This document shows, one piece after another, positions 26,571 to 34,029 of a DNA stretch of 64,000 bases. The notes beneath the pieces are model-generated. The model saw nothing but the letters and a program-made list of their open reading frames with translations. It searched no databases and was not told the origin of the DNA. The stretch lies in the NCBI RefSeq assembly GCF_900625025.1, contig NZ_LR130574.1, positions 372,001-436,000 of the forward strand. Reading direction: 5' to 3'. Positions within the stretch are counted from its first letter, which is position 1. Each line of letters begins with the position of its first letter. The DNA is from Lachnoclostridium sp. Marseille-P6806 (GTDB lineage: Bacteria; Bacillota; Clostridia; Lachnospirales; Lachnospiraceae). Made by a program: the position numbers and the translations under genes.

Positions 26571-27923
26571 TCAGTTCCCGAGTCTTGCAAGCAGCGCCTC
26601 CGTCTGATCCTCATAGCCGGGCTTTCCGAGCAGGGCAAACATATTGCGCTTGTAGCTCTCAACGCCCGGCTGATTGAACGGATTCACCGCGAGCAGATAG
26701 CCCGATACGCCGCAGGCAAACTCAAACAGATAGAAGAGCTGCCCGAGATACCGCTCCGTCTGCTCCGGAATGCTGATGACAAGATTCGGCACATCCCCGT
26801 CGGTATGCGCCAGTATCGTCCCGTTCATCGCCGCCTTATTCGCAAAATCAACCGTTTTGCCGGTCAGGAAATTGAGGCCGTCCAGATTCTCGGGATCCTC
26901 TCCGATGACGAGCGTCTCACGGCTCTTTTCCACATTCAGCACCGTCTCGAACATGATGCGCGCGCCGTCCTGAATGAACTGTCCCATGGAGTGCAGATCC
27001 GTGGTCAGATCCACGGACGCCGGAAACAGGCCGCGCTGATCCTTGCCCTCGGACTCGCCGTACAGCTGCTTCCACCACTCGGAAATATAATGGAGGCTGG
27101 GCTCATAATTCGCCAGAATCTCAACCGTCTTGCCCTTGCGGAGGAAAATATTGCGGAGAGCCGCATATTTGAGCGCATCGTTGCCCTCATACTCGCTGCT
27201 AAGCGCAAGCTCGCGCCCCTCTGCCGCGCCCTGCATCAGCGCGTCAATATCCGCGCCGGAGACCGCGATGGGGAGAAGACCGACCGCCGTAAGCACGGAA
27301 AAGCGTCCGCCGATATCGTCCGGAACGACGAAGCTCTCATAGCCCTCGGCATCCGCCAGCGTCTTGAGCGCGCCGCGCGCCTTGTCCGTGGTGGCATAGA
27401 TTCTTGCCGCCGCACCCTCCTTGCCGTATTTCTTCTCCGCAAGCTCGCGGAAAATACGGAACGCAATGGAGGTCTCCGTGGTGGTCCCGGATTTGGAAAT
27501 CACATTGACGGAGAAGTCCCGGTCGCCGATGACCTCCGTCAGATTCGCCAGATAGGTGCTGCTGATGGAGTTGCCCGCAAAATAGATTTCCGGCGTTTTG
27601 CGGATCTCCTTTGACACCGTGTTGTAAAAATTATGGCGGAGGAAGTTGATCGCCGCCCGCGCCCCGAGATAGGAGCCGCCGATGCCGAGCACGACGAGGA
27701 CCTCGGAGTCGGACTGAATCTTCGCCGCCGCCTTTTTGATTCTCGCAAACTCTTCCTTATCATAGTTCACCGGAAGATCGATCCAGCCGAGAAAGTCGCT
27801 GCCGGCTCCCCCGCGTGAAACCAGAAGCTCTTTCGCATCCAGCGCCTGCCGCTTGATGTTCGCCACTTCCTCTTCGCTGACAAACTGTGCCGCTCTGGAA
27901 TAATCCAAGGTAATTTTTGCCAT
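26571..27923 (-). CDS. pgi: Glucose-6-phosphate isomerase
   Basis: A 450-residue enzyme of the short bacterial PGI type. [26 protein letters not shown] and the C-terminal [11 protein letters not shown] are diagnostic. It links glucose-6-P and fructose-6-P. The start has AAAGGAGG upstream and a promoter in the divergent gap shared with the TSCPD-murG pair. Confidence 0.96.
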   Translation of the reverse strand: MAKITLDYSRAAQFVSEEEVANIKRQALDAKELLVSRGGAGSDFLGWIDLPVNYDKEEFARIKKAAAKIQSDSEVLVVLGIGGSYLGARAAINFLRHNFYNTVSKEIRKTPEIYFAGNSISSTYLANLTEVIGDRDFSVNVISKSGTTTETSIAFRIFRELAEKKYGKEGAAARIYATTDKARGALKTLADAEGYESFVVPDDIGGRFSVLTAVGLLPIAVSGADIDALMQGAAEGRELALSSEYEGNDALKYAALRNIFLRKGKTVEILANYEPSLHYISEWWKQLYGESEGKDQRGLFPASVDLTTDLHSMGQFIQDGARIMFETVLNVEKSRETLVIGEDPENLDGLNFLTGKTVDFANKAAMNGTILAHTDGDVPNLVISIPEQTERYLGQLFYLFEFACGVSGYLLAVNPFNQPGVESYKRNMFALLGKPGYEDQTEALLARLGN

Positions 27924-27960
27924 GTCTGCCTCCTTTGTCTGTCTCTTGTTTTCACGGGTA

Positions 27961-27989
27961 AGTTTATCAGCACGATATTAAAAATACAA
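27961..27989 (-). promoter_or_regulatory. pgi promoter
   Basis: TTGTAT and TAAACT with a 17-base spacer on the minus strand. Confidence 0.55.
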
Positions 27990-27999
27990 CTGCGCTCAC

Positions 28000-28028
28000 T
28001 TGATAAACCCGGCTCTTTCAACTAATAT
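28000..28028 (+). promoter_or_regulatory. Promoter of the TSCPD-murG pair
   Basis: TTGATA and TAATAT with a 17-base spacer, about 36 bases before the ATG at 28064. Confidence 0.55.
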
Positions 28029-28063
28029 TGATAGGAAATTCACGAACCGCACGGAGGATCGCA

Positions 28064-28306
28064 ATGATTTACAAAACACACGGCACCTGCTCCTCACAGA
28101 TCGAGCTGGAGCTTGACGGCGGCCACATCATTCACGGCGTAAAATTCACGAACGGCTGCAACGGCAATCTGAAAGGCATCAGCCGACTGGTCGAGGGACG
28201 GCGCGCCGAGGAGGTGATCGAACTGCTCGAGGGAACCCGCTGCGGCTTAAAGGATACCAGCTGTCCGGATCAGCTCGCAAAAGCGCTGAAAGCGGCCCTG
28301 TCATGA
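28064..28306 (+). CDS. TSCPD-domain protein, TIGR03905 type
   Basis: An 80-residue protein starting MIYKTHGTCSSQIELELDGG with a GGAGG Shine-Dalgarno. GCNGNLKGISRLVEG and TSCPDQLAKAL are the hallmark motifs of this small family, related to the C-terminal domain of class II ribonucleotide reductases. The four cysteines suggest a metal site. Function is not known. It overlaps murG by 4 bases (ATGA). Confidence 0.85.
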   Translation: MIYKTHGTCSSQIELELDGGHIIHGVKFTNGCNGNLKGISRLVEGRRAEEVIELLEGTRCGLKDTSCPDQLAKALKAALS

Positions 28307-29430
28307 GAAGCGGCGAAGCGGAGCTTATGACGGAAGCGGCAGACCGCGCAAAAACGACCCGAAAAAAAATCATACTGACCGGCGGAGGAACCGCGGGCCA
28401 CGTCACGCCCAATCTGGCTCTTCTTCCGGCGCTGCAGGAGGCCGGCTACGAGATCCGGTATATCGGCTCCTTAAACGGCATCGAGAAGCGCCTCATCGCC
28501 GATTACGGCATCCCTTATGACGGCATCGAAACCGGCAAGCTCCGGCGCTATTTTGATCCCAAAAACTTCACTGATCCGTTCCGCGTCATCCGGGGATACC
28601 GGCAGGCAAAGACGCTTCTGAAAGAATACCGCCCCGACGTTCTGTTTTCCAAGGGCGGCTTTGTCAGCGTTCCGGTCGTGCGGGCCGCCGCGGCGCTCCG
28701 CATCCCCTGCATCATTCACGAATCGGATATGACGCCGGGGCTTGCCAACCGGCTGTGCGCTCCGGCCGCCAGAAAAATCTGCTGTAATTTCCCGGAAACC
28801 ATGGACTCTCTTCCGCCCGACAAGGCCGTTCTCACCGGAACGCCGATCCGCAGCGAGCTTCTTGACGGCGACCCGGAAAAGGGCTACGAGCTCTGCGGCT
28901 TTGCTCCCGGAAAGCCCGTGCTCATGGTTATCGGGGGGAGCCTCGGCTCCGCGTCGGTGAACCGGGCCGTGCGCGAGAACCTGACGGAGCTTCTCCGCGA
29001 TTTTCAGATCGTCCATATCTGCGGAAAGGACAAGGTGGACAACCTCCGCCTGACCATTCCCGGCTACCGGCAGTTTGAATTTGTAAAGGCGGATCTCCGC
29101 CACCTCTTTGCGATGGCAGAGCTTGTCATCTCAAGGGCCGGCGCCAATGCGATCTGCGAGCTTCTCGCTCTCAAAAAGCCTGCGATCCTCGTTCCTCTCC
29201 CCTCCTCCAGCAGCCGCGGAGACCAGCTTCTGAACGCCGCCTCCTTTGAGCGGCAGGGGTACAGCATGGTGATTTCCGACGACGAGCTGCCCGACCGCAT
29301 TCTGGACGCAGTCCATACGCTCAGCGACAGCCGGCGCAAGTATATCAAGGCCATGGAGGAGAGCGGCCAGACGAACGCCGTGCCCATCATCATGGATCTG
29401 ATCGAAAGAGGCGCCGCGGGGGAACTGTAA
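28303..29430 (+). CDS. murG: UDP-GlcNAc: undecaprenyl-PP-MurNAc-pentapeptide GlcNAc transferase (MurG-type)
   Basis: A GT28 glycosyltransferase of up to 375 residues making lipid II. IILTGGGTAGHVTPNLAL, SKGGFVSVPVV, HESDMTPGLANR, GGSLGSASVN and SRAGANAICELLAL are the family motifs. The first ATG overlaps the TSCPD stop; the ATG eight codons later (28327) is an equally good start. MurG alone, outside a dcw cluster, next to a TSCPD gene is common in Lachnospiraceae. Confidence 0.92.
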   Translation: MRSGEAELMTEAADRAKTTRKKIILTGGGTAGHVTPNLALLPALQEAGYEIRYIGSLNGIEKRLIADYGIPYDGIETGKLRRYFDPKNFTDPFRVIRGYRQAKTLLKEYRPDVLFSKGGFVSVPVVRAAAALRIPCIIHESDMTPGLANRLCAPAARKICCNFPETMDSLPPDKAVLTGTPIRSELLDGDPEKGYELCGFAPGKPVLMVIGGSLGSASVNRAVRENLTELLRDFQIVHICGKDKVDNLRLTIPGYRQFEFVKADLRHLFAMAELVISRAGANAICELLALKKPAILVPLPSSSSRGDQLLNAASFERQGYSMVISDDELPDRILDAVHTLSDSRRKYIKAMEESGQTNAVPIIMDLIERGAAGEL

Positions 29431-29480
29431 GCTCCAGCTCCCAGCCCTCCCGGCAGGATTCCGACCCTTTTCAGTACAAC

Positions 29481-29545
29481 AAAATCCCGCAGCAGCGGAC
29501 GGCAGAAGCTTCACTGCCGCCCGTCACTGCGGGATTTATTATTTT
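29481..29545. terminator. Bidirectional terminator between murG and fba
   Basis: Outer arms AAATCCCGCAG / CTGCGGGATTT enclose an inner CGGCAG / CTGCCG hairpin. A-rich and T-rich flanks (TTTATTATTTT on the plus strand) allow use by both convergent genes. Confidence 0.88.
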
Positions 29546-29570
29546 ATTGAAATTTAATTCAGAATCTGAC

Positions 29571-30509
29571 TCAGATCTTATTGTCGGAGCCGAGAACCGC
29601 CGTGATCTTGTGTGCGACGATGTCCTTGACGTTCTTGCGGCCGTCGGTGAGATACTGACGGGGATCAAAGTGATCCGGGTGCTCCGCAAAGTGCTGACGG
29701 ACGCCCGCCGTCAGGCCGAGACGGAGGTCGGAATCGATATTGATCTTGCAGACCGCTCCCTTTGCCGCCTCGCGGAGCTGATCCTCCGGAATGCCGATCG
29801 CATCCTTGAGAGCGCCACCGTTCTCGTTGATGATGCGGACATACTCCTGCGGAACAGAGGAAGATCCGTGAAGAACGATCGGGAAGCCGGGAAGTCTTCT
29901 CGAGACCTCGGCGAGAATATCAAGGCGCAGCTTCGGATCCGTGCCTGGCTTGAACTTGTATGCGCCGTGACTGGTTCCGATCGCGATCGCAAGGGAATCG
30001 ACGCCGGTCCGGTTCACAAACTCCTCGACCTGATCCGGGTCGGTGAACATCGCCTTGTCCGCATCGACAGAAACCGCATCCTCGATGCCCGCCAGCGTGC
30101 CGAGCTCCGCCTCAACGACAGCCCCGCGCTCGTGCGCGTACTCCGCAACCTTTCTGGACTCCTCGACGTTCGCCTCGAAATCGTGGCTGGAATAGTCGAT
30201 CATGACGGAGGTGAAGCCGTTGTCAACGCAGTCCTTGCAGGTTGCAAAGTCCGCGCCGTGATCCAGATGAAGCACGATGGGAAGCTCCGGATGAAGCTCC
30301 GCCGCCGCCTCGACGAGCTTTACGAGATAGACGCTGTTCGCGTACTTTCTCGCGCCCTGAGAGGCCTGCAGGATAACCGGGCTCTTCAGCTCCGCCGCCG
30401 CCTCGGTGATGGCCTGAACGATCTCCATGTTGTTAATGTTGAAAGCGCCGATGGCATAACCGCCGTCGTATGCCTTTTTGAAAAGCTCAGTGCTTGTAAC
30501 GATAGGCAT
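29571..30509 (-). CDS. fba: Fructose-1,6-bisphosphate aldolase, class II
   Basis: A 312-residue zinc aldolase. Zinc and catalytic residues sit in LHLDHGADF, EAELGTLAG, GTSHGAYKF and VLHGSSSVP. It cleaves fructose-1,6-bisphosphate in glycolysis. The start MPIVTSTELFKKAYDGG (30509) has AAAGGTGG eight bases upstream; an in-frame GTG four codons earlier is inside the Shine-Dalgarno. It is a single-gene unit with a strong promoter. Confidence 0.95.
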   Translation of the reverse strand: MPIVTSTELFKKAYDGGYAIGAFNINNMEIVQAITEAAAELKSPVILQASQGARKYANSVYLVKLVEAAAELHPELPIVLHLDHGADFATCKDCVDNGFTSVMIDYSSHDFEANVEESRKVAEYAHERGAVVEAELGTLAGIEDAVSVDADKAMFTDPDQVEEFVNRTGVDSLAIAIGTSHGAYKFKPGTDPKLRLDILAEVSRRLPGFPIVLHGSSSVPQEYVRIINENGGALKDAIGIPEDQLREAAKGAVCKINIDSDLRLGLTAGVRQHFAEHPDHFDPRQYLTDGRKNVKDIVAHKITAVLGSDNKI

Positions 30510-30555
30510 AATATTTACCACCTTTCCTATAAGGAATATTTTATGCTACGCCAAA

Positions 30556-30584
30556 ATTATAGCTCACCGCCCCCCTCAGCGCAA
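30556..30584 (-). promoter_or_regulatory. fba promoter
   Basis: TTGCGC and TATAAT with a 17-base spacer that contains a run of six G. Confidence 0.7.
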
Positions 30585-30590
30585 GCAAAC

Positions 30591-30608
30591 GGGCGGAAGA
30601 GACCGCCC
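30591..30608. promoter_or_regulatory. Perfect inverted repeat (operator candidate) upstream of the acyltransferase gene
   Basis: GGGCGG-N6-CCGCCC lies between the fba -35 and the -10 of the plus-strand cluster, covering the -35 region of the latter. It may be a repressor site for one or both promoters. Confidence 0.4.
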
Positions 30609-30616
30609 CCGAAATA

Positions 30617-30625
30617 TGCTATAAT
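30617..30625 (+). promoter_or_regulatory. Extended -10 promoter of the acyltransferase/DUF6320/esterase cluster
   Basis: TGCTATAAT is a perfect extended -10 without a good -35. Its last base is 7 bases from the ATG at 30632, so transcription would start on or next to the start codon. Confidence 0.65.
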
Positions 30626-30631
30626 GACAGC

Positions 30632-32023
30632 ATGATGGCCTCCAATTATACAAATAAGTGGTATAAGCTTGATAACGCCGCGATTATTGTCCCCTGCTCC
30701 GCGCATGGCTCCGACACGCGGGTATTCCGCATCGCCTGCGAGCTGAAAGAGCCGGTGGATCCGGAGCTCCTCCAGCAGTGCCTCGACGATACGATGGAGG
30801 AGTTTCCCTATCTCAACAGCTATCTGCGCAAGGGGCTCTTCTGGTATTACCTTGACGGCCTGCGCCGGACTGCGCGGGTTGAGGAGGATGCGCACGCTGC
30901 CCTGCGTCCGATCTATTTTCCCGGACGCAGGAACCTCCTTTACCGCGTGACCTACTACCACTGCCGCATCAATCTCGAAATGTTTCATGTTCTCGCCGAC
31001 GGAACCGGAGCCTTTGTCTTTTTCCGCCGGCTGCTGACGAACTACCTCGCAAGGGCCCATCATCTTTCGCTCGAGGACGCCGGCGTGACCGATACCTCCT
31101 CTCTGCAGGAAAAAGCAGGCGACGCCTTTTCCCACTATTACCGGCACGTCAAAGGCTCGGATCAGCTGAAGCAGATGACCTCCGTCAAGGCGTTCCAGAT
31201 CCGCACGGACCGCGATCCCAACCTGCAGAATCATCTGATCGAGGGCGTCGTCTCCGCAAAGCGCTTTGTGGACGCCGCCCATGAGCACCGGACGACCGTC
31301 GGCATTCTGGCCGTCTCGCTCTATATTGCCGCCATTCTCGACGGCATGTCCGTCCATGACAGAAAGCGTCCCGTCGTCATCAGCGTGCCGGTGAATCTCC
31401 GGCAGTTCTTTCCCTCCGAGACGGCCCGGAACTTTTTCGGCGTCATCAACATTCCGTTCTCGGCCGACAAATACGACGGCACGCTGGAGAGCATCATCGA
31501 TGTCGTCCGCGCCTCCTTTTCCGCACAGCTTACGCCCGACCGCATCAGCAGCACCATGAATTCCTACTCGGCGCTGGTCAACAATTACGTGGTCAAGGTC
31601 GTGCCCCTCTTTCTCAAGGAGCCCGTGATGACCTATTATCTGGCCCACGCGCACAGCGGCATCACCGCCACCATCTCCAATATGGAGCGCATACACATGC
31701 CCCGCGAGGTCGAGGGCTATATCGACCACTTCGCCGCTTTCATGACGGCGCCGTCCATGCAGATCACCATGGCGACCTACGGCGACAAGCTGGTCTTCGG
31801 CTCCGCCGGCTCCTACGCCGATCATCAGGTCATGCTCCATTTCTACCGCCGTCTGACCGCGATGGGCATGGAGGCCGAGATCGCCACCAACGACTGCGAT
31901 GCGCCGGACAGCGCAGAGTCTGCCGCAGAAAAAAAGACGGCCGCGCGGCGCGCCCGGAGCCGGCGCAGAGAAAAGCGGCGCGCGGCAAAGCAGCAGAAAA
32001 AAGCCGCAAAGGAGGCCCGCTGA
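30632..32023 (+). CDS. Condensation/alcohol-acetyltransferase-like acyltransferase
   Basis: A 463-residue protein of the CoA-dependent acyltransferase superfamily. The catalytic HxxxDG is H119-VLA-D123-G124, followed by a typical C-terminal half (VPVNLRQFFPSETARNFFG). The N-terminus KWYKLDNAA is conserved at the start of relatives, so the start must be near 30632. There is no Shine-Dalgarno, and the promoter -10 lies 7 bases upstream, pointing to a leaderless message. The last 45 residues are strongly basic. No signal peptide. It heads a three-gene cluster with overlapping genes. The acyl donor and acceptor are unknown; a lipid or polysaccharide acceptor is my guess. Confidence 0.75.
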   Translation: MMASNYTNKWYKLDNAAIIVPCSAHGSDTRVFRIACELKEPVDPELLQQCLDDTMEEFPYLNSYLRKGLFWYYLDGLRRTARVEEDAHAALRPIYFPGRRNLLYRVTYYHCRINLEMFHVLADGTGAFVFFRRLLTNYLARAHHLSLEDAGVTDTSSLQEKAGDAFSHYYRHVKGSDQLKQMTSVKAFQIRTDRDPNLQNHLIEGVVSAKRFVDAAHEHRTTVGILAVSLYIAAILDGMSVHDRKRPVVISVPVNLRQFFPSETARNFFGVINIPFSADKYDGTLESIIDVVRASFSAQLTPDRISSTMNSYSALVNNYVVKVVPLFLKEPVMTYYLAHAHSGITATISNMERIHMPREVEGYIDHFAAFMTAPSMQITMATYGDKLVFGSAGSYADHQVMLHFYRRLTAMGMEAEIATNDCDAPDSAESAAEKKTAARRARSRRREKRRAAKQQKKAAKEAR

Positions 32024-32685
32024 TGCAGTATTGTCCGAAATGCCGGATCTCGATCCGGGGAAACAAGGCCTGCTGCCCCTTATGTCAGGGGCCGCTCACC
32101 GGCGAGCCCGGGCAGGGCGCGTTCCCGGTCACGCAGCAGAACATCGAAAGCAAGCTCTCCCTGTTTTTCAAGATCATCACATTCCTGCTGATCCTGATTG
32201 AGATTTCTCTGGCCGCCGTTAATTATCTGACGGGCCGTTCGCTTCCCGGCGTGTCGCTGGCCATGCTGATCGCGCCCGTTGTGTGGGCTGATCTCCGGGT
32301 CGCCACCTATTTCCGGAACAACGTCATCAAGATGCTCACCATGGAATTCTATATCGTCATGCTCATCTGCCTCATCGCTGATCTGCGCACCGGCTTTCAC
32401 GGCTGGTCCGTCGCATGGGTAATCCCCTCGGTGTTCGTCTTCATGGCGATTCTCACGGTGACTCTCGGCATGATCGTCAAGCTGACGCTGGAAACCTATA
32501 TCATCTATCTCTTTTTCATCGTGCTGCTCTCTCTCTTCCAGATGATCCCGCTGGCGCTCGGCGTCAATCCGTTCCCAATCCCGGCGGTTCTGTGCATGGC
32601 GGCGCTGGTCGTCTTCGGTTCCGGCGGCGTGATCTTCCGTTCGCGCGAGCTCCTGTCCGCTTCAAGGAAATGGTTCAGCCTTTGA
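32023..32685 (+). CDS. DUF6320 zinc-ribbon membrane protein
   Basis: A 220-residue protein starting with a zinc-ribbon: CPKC (4-7) and CCPLC (18-22), then about six transmembrane segments from residue 48 on. It resembles DUF6320 proteins of Lachnospiraceae, which have no assigned function. Its ATG shares one base with the upstream stop (TGATG), with GGAGG inside the upstream gene, so translation is coupled to the acyltransferase. A role as membrane partner or carrier for the flanking enzymes is inference. Confidence 0.75.
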   Translation: MQYCPKCRISIRGNKACCPLCQGPLTGEPGQGAFPVTQQNIESKLSLFFKIITFLLILIEISLAAVNYLTGRSLPGVSLAMLIAPVVWADLRVATYFRNNVIKMLTMEFYIVMLICLIADLRTGFHGWSVAWVIPSVFVFMAILTVTLGMIVKLTLETYIIYLFFIVLLSLFQMIPLALGVNPFPIPAVLCMAALVVFGSGGVIFRSRELLSASRKWFSL

Positions 32686-32748
32686 CCGCAGCCGCAGAAC
32701 CGCCGGTGCAGGCTGTCCCCGACGCATGCCCGCACAGGGTGCTTCCGC

Positions 32749-33963
32749 ATGGTGACTCCCATGAAAGATCAGACTTCATCCTCTGAAAATAAAAACCGCC
32801 GGGAACGGCGCCGGAAACAGGCAAAGGTGTTCGCCGCCAACGCGGGGAGCTTTGTCGAGCACTCGATCGGAAGCTTCATCGAGCAGCGCGAGGAGGCCCC
32901 TGTGCTGAGCGGCGAGCCCATGCTGCACGTCTGGTACCGCATCCCCGTTCCCGAGGGGCTCTCCGGCGACGGCACCGCCTACCATATCTATCTCCGCAGG
33001 GGAAACACGAAGCGGCTCTGCCTCTTTCTGTCCGGCGGCGGCGCGGCATGGAACGAATATACGGCGGCAAGGCCCGTCACCGGAGCCGCCGTCGCGGCCG
33101 GCGAGCCCAATTATTACTGGAATAATCTGCGCCCGTTCACGCAGATCATGAACATCAACATCGGCATCACCGAAAACAGCCCCGCACACAACCCGTTCTG
33201 GGACTGGAACATGGTCGTCGTTCCGTATACGACCGGCGATTTTCACGTGGGCCGAAACGATTTCCCGTACACCGCCCTCGACGGCTCCCGGCAGATCCTC
33301 CATTTTCATGGCCGACGCAATTTTGAGGAGGCCATGAAGCTCTGCCTTTCTTTCTTTGATACGCCCACAAAGCTCCTCGTCGCAGGGGACTCCGCCGGCG
33401 CGTTCGCCGTCCCCGCCCTTGCGGGAACCATTGCCGACGACTGGTATCCGGACTGCGGCGACATCACCCTCTTCTCCGACAGCGCCCTGCTCATCAACGA
33501 TCAGTGGCAGAGCATCGCCCGGGATGTGTGGCACGCGGACGCCTCCGTATGGGAGCCGCTCCGCTCCGATAACATCGTTCTCGACTGGTACCGCGCGCTC
33601 CTTGCCTCGCACCCGGGGCGTTTCCGCTGCCTGTATGCCAGCTCCACCCACGACTATCTGCTGAGCGCCTTTTACAATGACATGACGAACCGCGTCTACC
33701 GCACCGACAGCGCCGTGCAGAAGTGCTTCCGCTGCCAGCTCCGGCAGCTCGTGCCGCAGCTTCGCGCTCTCGATCCGGATTTTTCTTTCTTCTTCAACAA
33801 CTGGAAAAATCCCATCTACACCAAGGGGCAGCCCGGAACGATCCATACAGCCGTCCGGCTCCGCTATTTCTACACGCGCAACAAAAAAGGCGCCACGATG
33901 GCCGGATGGCTTCGTGACGCCGTAGAGGGCAGGCGCTATGATATCGGGACGGAGCTGCTTTAA
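32749..33963 (+). CDS. Pectin acetylesterase/Notum-like alpha/beta hydrolase
   Basis: A 404-residue esterase-like protein. LSGGGAAWN (95-102) is the oxyanion segment, GDSAG (213-217) holds the nucleophile Ser215, and Asp302 (STHDYLL) and His366 (GTIHTAV) fit the acid and base of the PAE/Notum family. There is no signal peptide; the N-terminus is very basic (KNRRERRRKQAK), which is unusual for a family that mostly acts outside the cell. Start 32749 or 32761 are both possible. It is 63 bases downstream of the DUF6320 gene. Together with the acyltransferase it suggests making and removing an ester on one molecule. Confidence 0.75.
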   Translation: MVTPMKDQTSSSENKNRRERRRKQAKVFAANAGSFVEHSIGSFIEQREEAPVLSGEPMLHVWYRIPVPEGLSGDGTAYHIYLRRGNTKRLCLFLSGGGAAWNEYTAARPVTGAAVAAGEPNYYWNNLRPFTQIMNINIGITENSPAHNPFWDWNMVVVPYTTGDFHVGRNDFPYTALDGSRQILHFHGRRNFEEAMKLCLSFFDTPTKLLVAGDSAGAFAVPALAGTIADDWYPDCGDITLFSDSALLINDQWQSIARDVWHADASVWEPLRSDNIVLDWYRALLASHPGRFRCLYASSTHDYLLSAFYNDMTNRVYRTDSAVQKCFRCQLRQLVPQLRALDPDFSFFFNNWKNPIYTKGQPGTIHTAVRLRYFYTRNKKGATMAGWLRDAVEGRRYDIGTELL

Positions 33964-33983
33964 GCGGGCAGATGCCCCGACGG

Positions 33984-34002
33984 AAGAAAAAGCCGCCGGC
34001 TT
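33984..34002 (-). terminator. Terminator after the GH13 gene
   Basis: A short palindrome AAGCC-GGC-GGCTT followed on the minus strand by TTTCTTCC, between the convergent esterase and amylase genes. Confidence 0.5.
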
Positions 34003-34029
34003 ATCCGGGACAGCCGCCCGCCGGTACCG

